Notes under the pieces: model-generated
Told to the model about the DNA's origin: nothing
Database searches by the model: none
The model's input: only the letters and a program-made list of their open reading frames with translations
Shown here: piece after piece, positions 24,983 to 35,500 of the stretch
Layout of the letters: every line of letters begins with the position of its first letter
Position numbering within the stretch: position 1 is the stretch's first letter
Source of the DNA: Hydractinia symbiolongicarpus
Taxonomy: Eukaryota > Cnidaria > Hydrozoa > Anthoathecata > Hydractiniidae
Assembly (NCBI RefSeq): GCF_029227915.1
Contig: NC_079880.1
Coordinates: 8,583,501-8,647,500 of the forward strand
Direction of reading: 5' to 3'
Length of the DNA: 64,000 nt
Position numbers and translations under genes: made by a program

Positions 24983-27900
24983 ATGGAAGAATGGCAACAG
25001 ACTTGCTTGGATAATTACTTAATTGAAATATCTAAATACTTAGAAGTTGAAGATACTCTTATGAGGCTAACTGTACATAATATATTTGATGTAAATGACA
25101 CACAACTTGTTCAAAATGGTTTAATAAACAAAACGGATGCAGAAAAGAGGCAGAAAATTATCGAAATATTGAAAAGACGTGGTTCTGATGCATACTGGGA
25201 GTTTTGCCATATTATTCGTCAAAAAACACCGCAACTCTTTTCAATGTTGCATGATGTCAAGGGATATGACACAGCCACAACTTGTACAAAATGTATAAAT
25301 GGTGAAGATGCATTCTTTGAATGTTCCTACTGCAAAGGTAAAACATCTCCATCTTCATGTAGGGGACCCTGCACCCGGCTTCATTTAACTCTTTATAATC
25401 GTTCTAAGAACTATTTACCATATCTCCACATTTTGGTGCAAAAAAATTATGCACCAGCACTGGAGGATATGTTAAACACAATTCAATATGTTTCAAACAT
25501 AAGTACATAATCATTAATTCTCTCTTAGGTTTAGTAAATTTCCTTTCAAATCCAAGAAACGGTGTTTTTATAGACAAGCCAGAGGACATCATAGAACTTT
25601 TTAAGGCAACGAAAGAAAAAATGGAAGCAAAGGACAGTGAGTGTAAATATTTGACCACAGAAATAAGTAAGTTGACACAGGAGCGCCATGAATTGTTAGT
25701 TCGGCATGTAAATGATCTTGATCGTTTAAATATAAAAGAAAAAGAACTCAAAAACAAAGACAAGGAATATGAGACTCTGCTGGTAGAAAAAGATAACATG
25801 GTGATTCAGAAAGAAGAACTTCAAATTAAAATCGAACAGCTTCAAAATATAATTACAACACTTGAAAAAGATATCAATGAAAACCAAATTAAACTGAGTG
25901 AACATCAAAATTACCCTATTTATGAAAACCAACAGACAATTGAAGAAAATGCAATCAAAGAGCTTAAGAGCAAGCTATTGCAAGCAAACCACAAAAATGA
26001 AGTTTTAAATGAAGATCTTGTTGTATCGAAGAAAGAAACTTCTAGATTGAAAATAAAATTTGAAGCACTGGAAAGTGCATCTAATAGACAGAAAAGAGAA
26101 AATGACAGAGTTTTTGAAGATCTAACAAATAACTTGGATGATGCACAAAAACAATATAGTGCTGCTTCAATGGAGAATGATGTGTTGAAAGAACAGATTA
26201 AAATATCAAAAATTAAAAAAGAAGAGGCCATGAAGGAACGAGACCATCTCTTGGAAAAGGTGTACGAGAAAGACAAACTGAGCAAAAATGCAACTATGAG
26301 CTTATGTACAGCCGAACAGAATTTAAAACACTTACAGGTTAGTTTCATCAATTGTATTTTCATCATCACGGTTTTCCAGAACCGAACCCTTAAGTTTCTT
26401 ATACAGAGTTTTCCTTTTTCTAAATAATCCATCAATTTGATGTTTTATCCAGAATTTTTAAATAAATACAGAGAATATGTTCCTTTCTGTACTTTAAATT
26501 TTAATAATTTTTTATCTATATAACAGAAATTATCTAGTAACCAGATCGAGAGAGTAAAGCGAATGCAAAGCGAAAAAGAGGAGCTTATGAATCAGTATAA
26601 AACTGTTATAGAAAACCGTAATGAACTTCAAAGAAGGAATGAAAAATTACTTCAAGAAATCGACAATTTTGCCATGAAGGTAAAATCTACCAAATATTTC
26701 TGTGCAATTCTGATCATAATATTGACAATATAAAATCGCAAAGGTTAACTAACCATGGATTGTCCAAATATAAAACTTCTCTGTTAAAACCAAAAGAATT
26801 AACGATAACCAAAACGCTACCCAGAAAAAAAAATCAGCAATTGCACATTTACTTTTACTCAAAAAGTATTTCTTCGTTTTACTTTTCTGGTATGCGTTTT
26901 TATGTAATGAATTGTGTTACTGACTACCTTACTACAATTTCAGCATACTCCTCCTGACCTATAATTTCCTTTTAATTCAGAAAAGTTCTTCTTGCCCGCT
27001 TTTAAAACTTTTGATCAGTTGAAGATGTAAGTTGAAAACATCAAATATCTTTAACCAATCTGTTGTTGGCTGTTAAATGTTAAATTTATAATGGACATGA
27101 CATATTGAAGATGTGTTTGAATTCCGTGATGATTTGTCTGAAATTCAAAATCTAACGTAAATGGAATTCCTGGAAACTCTAACACCTTGTTTAAGTCAAA
27201 CTGTTTCATTTAGTTCATTAAATGTTTTACTCATCTGAAGCTCACTGTAACTATAAATAAATATAGTTTGATAGACAATAAAGTGGATTATCAAACAGAC
27301 TTTGTAAGAACCTTTTATTCTTTATAGCTGATGAACTCAGATCACAGTAAACTTTTAAAAGAGCTGCAAAGTCAAGTTAACGAGTGCATGATGCTGCGGG
27401 ATGAGGTTGAATTATGGAAGAAAAAATTCCACATGTTGCCATCGGTATATGTTTACTTTTGTATGCAAGCAATCTTTTATATGAAAAAGATTATTCAAAA
27501 TTACAAATGCTAATTTCCTGTGCATATGCAAAGAAAAGCGTTTGGTCAATCTTTTGTTGGATTTGGAAGTATGTTGGTTGTTATGAAAAGCTTTGTAACC
27601 TTTGTGTATCGTTTGAGGTTTCGTTCCTACAAATGAAGCTTTTGTTCTTACAAAAGAAACTGTTTACTTTAGAATCACCTTGGTGACACTGAAGTTGTTC
27701 TGCAAAAGGTATGTTAATGATCCTATTTCTTGTCGGCAATGTTTTAATCATCCTGTTGACGTCATTTGATAATTATCATAGAACGGAGGGACGTTTGGCG
27801 TAAGATTTGGACACAGCAAAGGTCCAGCATTTCTTGGTGAATCTAGTATAGTAATTGCAGGGATTAAATTGAACCACCAAACAGCATCATTGTCTGAAGT

Positions 27901-30745
27901 AAGGTTAGAAAAATGTTACTTCTTTGCACATTTGTGACTAATGCTTTTAACAGTTAATTGATTGTTGATAATGTTTTTTTAGGGATGGTGATTTTGTAAT
28001 TGCCATCAATGATGTCAATGTACAAGAAAGTAATCTGGAAACAGTTCGAAGAGTTTGTGATGAAAATACTGAAAGCATGAAACTTTTACTTCGAAAGAGA
28101 ATTAAAAAAACATACCAAGACATGACTATTACGTTCGCACCATCAGAATTTGAGAGTTTAGAGGATATTGGATTGAAAGTGGGAGTGTTTTGCCAATGTG
28201 AAGGGAGATATTCTAATGGGATACAAAATCTAGACAAAATTTTAAAGGTAAATTTTGCCTTCGTAGACTGTGCTTGTATATTTGTGCTTAGAATCTATTG
28301 GATCTATCTTTTTTTATACTTCCAATTGCTAGATAAATGGTGAGGACGCAGATTCTTTACCCGTCGTTAAAGTAAAATCAATATTAACAAGAATGCTGCA
28401 GCAGAAACAGAAAGGAAATATTTTGGTACGAAGGTATCAATGGAAACAAAGCGAGGGAAGGATTCGTTCAGAAAACCAATTAAGTAGTGTTTATGATCAT
28501 ACTTCTAAGCAACAGGCTACTGCAAGACCTAGATCAGTAAGTCACCAAATTATCAATCGCCCACACGAGAATTATTCTTTACAGCATCGGCGGACGTCAG
28601 TCCCAATCAACCTGGAAGATGAGCCTTTGCAACAACCTACGAACAGTCCATACGTTTTAGAAACAGAATTGATAAAATGCAAAGAAGAAAATTTGTCGTC
28701 TGTAAATTCACAATTTCCTGATCTAGTATCACAAAGGAATTCTCGGTCTCGTAAAATTAGTCGACTGACAAATCTCGACTACTCTTATGACAAGGGTGAT
28801 TATTCTTATGTGGAGAGTTATCAGTTTGACTCAAGTGGAGGTATCGTTGGAAGTAATGCGTGCCAGTAAGTCACTTTACATTAAAATTTCTTATTAAATT
28901 TCTTGTTGCTTTTTATGTGTTGTTTTTATTTCTTTCCTTCTTCATATTTCATTTGATGCAGTTGTGAAAATACTTTATAGGATATTCTAACTTATAGCAA
29001 AATGAAATCGTTAGGTTTCTTTTCCCATCACTGTGAATTTACATCTGTTTAGCATTCGTGTGGAGATCTAGCTGATTTTTTATGTCCATCTTGCTATTAA
29101 AGCGACGAAACCCAAAGTAGCTTTAAAGGAAAAGCCATAAAATACCTAAATTATAGGTTTTTTAAAGCAATTCTAAGGTCAGAGAAAAGTCTGAGAATGT
29201 CTGTGGCAAGTCCGGATTATTCAGACCGAGTACATGCTTGGTGTTTCGTCGCGTTTCACTTCAGATTGCCTCACAATATTCTTTATAATTTTTTCTTTAA
29301 AAAGACGTATATATTATCGTGTTTTTTTTCTGTTCCTTTGATAGGGACATCGTGGAAATTACATTGGAGAAGAAAGAATATGAAAGTTTTGGTTTTCAAA
29401 TGATCGGTGGAAATAAAACAGGCATTTTTGTTTCTGCTGTTGATGCTTGGAGACCTGCTGAAGTATGTGGAATGGAAAAAGGATGGAAAATTTTAAAAGT
29501 AAGGTTGACTTATTCTTGATTGAATTATACTGTTAGGCGAGTTTTGTAGTGACTTATGAGTGGACATGCTCTTCGACAGCACTTCCAGTTATATAATTTT
29601 GGTATCTAGAGATTTTAAATTGAGACGTTATTTCTTTTATTGTAGCAACAGAGAAATAAATTACCTTCTTTTTTAGATTAATAAAGTGGATTTAAAAGGC
29701 GTGGCCTTCTGTTTTGCTGTGGAAGTTTTAAAAAAGTTTAGTACAGATGAAAGAATAACATTTGTTTTGGAAAAAACTTTAAGTAAGGTTCACATTTATT
29801 TTATTTTTTGTTTAGCCATGTTTTAGTATTTTGGACAGCGATTGCACACAGCCTGCGTTTGTTCAATTACAATATTCTACCTTTTGATTTCGTGTTTTTA
29901 TTTTTCAACCCATATTTTTGAAAAAAAAGGCAATTTCTTGCAGAATTACACTTTTATTGATGTTTTGTTAACGTTTCAGTGATTCTCGTTTAATATACGC
30001 GCTCTAAAACAAGGACAGAGACTATCTTAGTGTTCAGCAAGTTCCGTTAAAATATCAAACTTGATTTCTTTTAGTAACTCAATTCGAAGACGTAATCAAA
30101 AGAAAACCATATGACTCTTTTCATGTAAAGTATGCTACTTTCATGTTATACATTTCTTATCCTCTCTTTGTGATTCTTTAATGTCTTCACTAGACCTTTC
30201 CTTATCTTCGATTTCGTAGAGCTCTTGTTCCATATACAGCACGTTGTGCAGGAGAAATGTCCTTTCTTTCGGGAGATATCCTCTGTGTAACCAACTCACA
30301 CGTTATTGTGGAACCTGGTCAACCGTATAAATGGAATGCCATCAAAGAAAAAAAGGGCGAAACGTGTGCAATTTCAGGACTAATCCCGCGACAAATAAGG
30401 TAATTTAATTTATTGAAAGACAACGCGACCAGTAGTCTGTATAATGTTTAGTTGAATTTCATTTTTTTTGTTTTAGTTCAAGATCTCCTACTGCTATTGA
30501 AGAACATTTATATACAGAAATTTGTGAAGATTTGGATTTGCAAACATCTGCTGGAGATCAGCCAGAAAATGGATTTCGTAGGTTTTCTTTTAATAAGTAT
30601 TCAATTTTTAGTACGATGCTTGTTCGAAGACGGAGCTTAGAATTTCGATACCATTTCAACAGAGATCAGAAATCTAACTCAATTTCTTTCTTTTTTAGAG
30701 TTTTATTACGAGTTGACGCAATCAGTGGGACAATTTTTGGTATAA
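24983..30745 (+). CDS. Gene B: CARD / cysteine-pair / coiled-coil / three-PDZ / SH3 scaffold, tandem paralogue of A
   Basis: Same fourteen-exon plan: 24983..25337, 25529..26337, 26527..26679, 27328..27444, 27673..27708, 27782..27903, 27983..28247, 28333..28865, 29345..29498, 29677..29782, 30075..30129, 30220..30399, 30477..30577, 30699..30745, about 1010 residues. Exons 1-6, 10-12 and 14 have exactly the lengths of gene A's. Domains: CARD (~1-95), CTKC/CSYC pairs, coiled coil (to ~478), PDZ1 (~490-572, GDFVIAINDVNV), degenerate PDZ2, linker shorter than in A and without the duplication, PDZ3 (~797-883, SFGFQMIGGN), SH3 (~898-962), tail with YTEI ending FYYELTQSVGQFLV. The linker keeps DYSYVESYQ, matching EYSYVKSYQ in A. 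CARD, early coiled-coil, PDZ3 and SH3 exons are near-identical to A at the DNA level; exons 3-8 are much more diverged. Confidence 0.85.
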
Positions 30746-32594
30746 TAGAATATCAGTATATTAATTAAAGACTAAATTATTTGAAACTGCTTTTGTTAGT
30801 TCACGCAAATTTAACATTAATTAAGGCAAGCCTAATGAATTTTTTAATTTTAATTTTCAATAGGTTTTTCAAATCTCTTTTTGTGTACGACGTATATTTA
30901 TTATGTTTTGCACCTGTAAAAGTTGTTTTTATAAAAAGCCTAGAACTATACGCCCGAAAACAGTTATGCGCTTTTTTATAAGAACAAGTAAAATCTGACC
31001 CGAGACTTGCTGGCTGTTCTAATTTTTATGTGTTTATAAAAATTTTGTTGCTATTGTGTTTATAAATAATTAAACTTTTTTTAAAAAACACAAGTTAAAG
31101 AAACAAGAGGCTCAAAATGACAAAAACTTTAAAAGAATTGAAAATATTGCCGCCTTGATGGTTGCCAACAAAACAAGAAAGATTTTCATTTTTTTAAAAA
31201 CTGTGATATATTATCAAAGAAGAGAACGCCGTGAAAATAAAAGCAATTGTAACTTATTTAAAGATTTAAACAGTATAAGTCTTGTAAAATATAAAAACAT
31301 AAAATAGTAACAAATTGAACTCTTCTTGTCCTTAACTCAATACGTTAGAAATGGAGCTAGGCTCAATATGATTAAAAACTTTTTAGGCTCAAATGGATGA
31401 TTTTCTAACAAGTATTAAGGCTCCCTTGGAAAACGTTTTTTTTAAAAAAAACATGCTAAAGCAAGGAGCCACAAGCGATCGTTTGCTTAAGAGACTGTTG
31501 AAGTGAATTTATGTCATGGAACTTTTCTTTTAACAAATTTAAATTCAAGATTGGAAAACAATAATAGCTTGAGCCTAAAGTTGTTTTCACTTTGTGTTCT
31601 TATAAAATTGTTCTTATAAAAAACCGCGTGATTTGTTTTGATTCAAGACACGCAGAATTACTCCGAAAGATCTATTTCCCGACCTAAGTCACTGGCCAGG
31701 TTTCTCATAAAAAATCATTAAGGCTTTGCTGAAGTCACGTGACACTTTGAAAGGTTGTCTTTTTCCAACTCTATGTATTTACAACATTGGTTAAAATAAA
31801 GTCAGTTTTTATATAGGTAATTTTTTTTTATCTGGAATTTACTATTTTCAAAACTGAAAAGTATGTAAACATATAAGTATAAATGATAGTATCACATTTT
31901 TAAATTTTTATTCATATCTTTCCTTAAAAAAACACATTTAAAAAAACTCCTTATAACAGAGCTGAAGGTTTTCTATGCTATGTTATATTTTTGAAAACTC
32001 TTGATTCTTCTTAACTTTGTTGGGTTCGGAGGAGTCCGAAGGGGGGCGGATCCCCCCCCTGCTTTTTTATTATACTGCATAGTTATAATACTAAGTTTTC
32101 ATATTTACCTATTAGATATGTGCATGCTGAATTTTTAAGTCTACTACCTGTCAGAGCCATATTTATTGGCCATTACTCGAAACTACTCCTAGAATTTTTG
32201 TTAAATCCTCATAATCAGAAAGAAATATTACCTTCTATTAAGATTCATCTTTATAACTTAAAACTCACAACACAACTGTATTTCTCCAAGGGGGATCAAA
32301 GTTTGATCACCCGATTAACCTGAATACCTGAATATGGTAAATAACTTATTTGGCTATCAGAATGTTAAAATTCGTGCGAAGAAGGTTAAGATTTTGGACT
32401 TGTTTCGCTAATTATGCCTGATTTTACATTTCATTGCATGTCATTTAATATTTTTAAAATTTAGAGTGAATCAAAATAACAAGAAAGTATGACCGTAAGT
32501 AAAGTCTTACTGCAAACAAAAAAAGAGGTTAAAAAAAGACACTAAAATTATAAACGATTTAACAGCTTCGAAAAAATTCATTGGTTGAGTTAAA
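30746..32594. other. Intergenic spacer between genes B and C
   Basis: No gene seen. The left part is AT-rich; the right part contains a repeat copy (32018-32330) related to the piggyBac-type MITE at 46201-46952. Confidence 0.6.
32018..32330 (+). mobile_element. Partial copy of the 46.2 kb piggyBac-type MITE
   Basis: It begins with a G/C-run inverted repeat (gggggg...cccccc) as in the 46.2 kb element, then shares blocks such as attggccattactcgaaact and acaacacaact in the same order. The right-hand end is missing and no terminal TTAA is retained. Confidence 0.65.
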
Positions 32595-35500
32595 ATGGAG
32601 AAGTACCAAGAAGATTTGTTGCACCGTCATTCGTTAGACATGCTAACTAATCTAGACGTCGACAAAATATTAATGGCTCTCCGCGTGCGTGAATTAATAG
32701 TAGAACATGATATGAAGCTAATACACGATATGAAAGCGCCAGAAAAATGGCGTCAGATCATCAACTTGTTGAAAAGATTGAGAAGTGCTGATGCATTTTG
32801 GGTATTCTGTCATGAGATACGCAGCCAATCAAACGAGTTGTTTTGCGCATTGCATCAAAACCAGGGCGGAAATTCCGATACATGCTGTCCGGAATGTAAA
32901 AACGATGAAATGGGTTCTAATAAAATAATAATTAACGCAGGTAAATATTTCTTTTTTTATTGTACTTGTGATTTATTTTACCCGTAAACTAGTCATGCTG
33001 CACCCTGTCTTGCTTTGTTAGCTTTTTTAAAACGTGCGCATTTTAATGACTTCGAGAAAAGGACTGTTACCAACAACATTGGAATACATGCTACGGCCCG
33101 CTACGGGTCGATAGCTTTGTTTAATGTTTAACGCGCGAAAATCGAGATACGAGAGCATCGAACAAAGAAGGTGTGGAAGCTTGGCGAATCTGGTTTACGG
33201 GTAGGTTGGATTTGACCAACGGGTACTTGCAAAGTATATTTTAAACGAAATTTTCTGTTAGCGAGTTGATTTCATTATTAATCTTGCTTTTATCATGTTA
33301 CCGTAGAGCTAATTATGAAGTTATCAAAGCAAAACGTTGTGCTAAAAAAACCTGAAGATATTCTGATACACATCAAAGACATAAATGAGAAAAACGAAAC
33401 TTTAAAAGATGAAAACAAACTCCTCCACGGATACATTAAAAGTTTAAACGAGAACTTAAACACTCACCCGAACTGGGAAGATCAGGTAAAACTGCAAGAC
33501 AGTTTATTGGAATGTCAAAAACAGCGAGACGCTTTTAAATCGGATCTGGGAGAGGCAAAAGATGCGCTAGAAGCGCAGACATCGGAACTATTAACGGCGA
33601 AAGAAATGCTAAACAGACGGACATTAAAATTAACAGAAACAATAGAAATGCTTGAGAATATGAAATCGGAACTATCGCAGGCGAAAGAAATGCTAAAAAA
33701 AACGGAATCGAAAAATGATACGTTGTTTGACCAGATTTTCACTTTGAAAGATGAAAATAAAAAATTAAGTGATAAATATAATGACGTCTTAACCGAGAAA
33801 AGACAGGTTGAAAAAGAACTGCAGTATGTTTTGCATGAACGGGAAAGAATAATGAGTGACATTGATGGAAACACACTTGTATGTCTCTGCAATTTTATGT
33901 GTTATTCTGTGCTTGACTTACCAGCTTGTTTTTTTTCACAACTGGGGAATCATAATGGTTGGTGGGAAAAAGTAACGCTTTCTCACAGATGAATTGTTCT
34001 GCGGACGGATTACTAACCTCGCTTTTTGATTGGTTGCTTTTATTGTTTTTTGCTCACTTAGTCATTATTGAAAAAGCTTTCTGGGCGAAAATGGTTTTAC
34101 TTACCCCGACAAAAAAATATAAACTTTTGACTTTTTAAGAGGATAAGATGACCACGCTGTGTGTTTATTAAATGATTTTAATTGGGAGTTTGCTCTGACA
34201 TATTCGTTAAGATCTAAACTTTCGTAATAGAGGAACTTAATTTTAATATCCTCAAGGAAAGTTTAGTTGACTAATTAACTATACCAAAAAAGAAAATTGA
34301 TACTAGCTTCTTAGAATGTTCAAAGCACACTTATTTTTGCAACTAAATTTCACATCCCATTTCCATTGTTTTCCTTGTATTTGCTCGTAAACATTTAGTT
34401 TCACAATTTATTCTCTCTTTTTTTTTGCAGCCAGCTAATGAAACGCCTAACATGCCTGTGGAAAGTTATGAAAGATTCGACAAGATCAGACCACCATTTA
34501 AAGTCAACTCCTGCTCAAGCTTTTGTCAATTCACAAACACGCCACCCAATAATTCTTCGGCGTCGACGCTTCCTAGAAAAAATTTCAAAGATGGTCGTTC
34601 CCAATCGATTGATAGTGGTTTAACAGATTTAGCAGAAAATAAGCCTCCTCCTTACACGAGGGCTATGAGGGCTGACAGTGACATCGAAAAGAAGTCCAGG
34701 TTTGTTTTATTAGAAAACTTTCATTTTTGTCGATGTTCTATGAGGTCAAAAGGTCAAGTAGAGGAGTAAACAAAGCAATCTATCAACAAGAAGTTAATAT
34801 TTTGGCTACAGTACCAACAAGAAGCTAATATTTTGGCTACAGTACCAACAAGAAGCTAATATTTTGGCTACAGTACCAACAAGATGCTAATAATTTGGCT
34901 ATACATCTTAGTATTTTCGCACGATAGTAAACAAAGTTAAAACTTTGTAATACTTTATCAACAGCCTTTTTAGATTTTTAATTACTTGTCAAATGTAATG
35001 CTCTCCACCATACTTCACGATATTTCCTGATAATCCACGATAATCCACTATACTGCACCATATTGCACCATACTGCACCATACGCCATCATACTCCATCA
35101 TACTCCATCATACCCCACCATACTCCACCATACCCCACCAAACTCCCCAATACTCCACCATACTCCACAATACTTCACCATAATCCACCATACTCCACCA
35201 TACTACAACATACTCCCACAATGCTTCACAATGCTCCACACTACAGGAGTTTCGTAAATTATATACGCACGTCATAATACTAGGTCTGAATAATTATTTA
35301 AATAGTAAACACGATGAATTCAAAACGTTGAACTGGAACAAAACTTCACGTGAATGTCAATAGATAGAGATATATACTTGACATGATTTTAGCTTCAAAA
35401 ACCAAACCAAATCGTTGAATATACGTCAACAAATAAAATGTTCCGTTTTTCTAGCTACGTTGATAGTATGGAATCACATAGCAGGAGAGAAGTTACTTTG

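Noticed and set aside
35063-35257. Plus-strand frame rich in HHTP
   Set aside because: Translation of the decamer array in a gene C intron; no start context or conservation argument.
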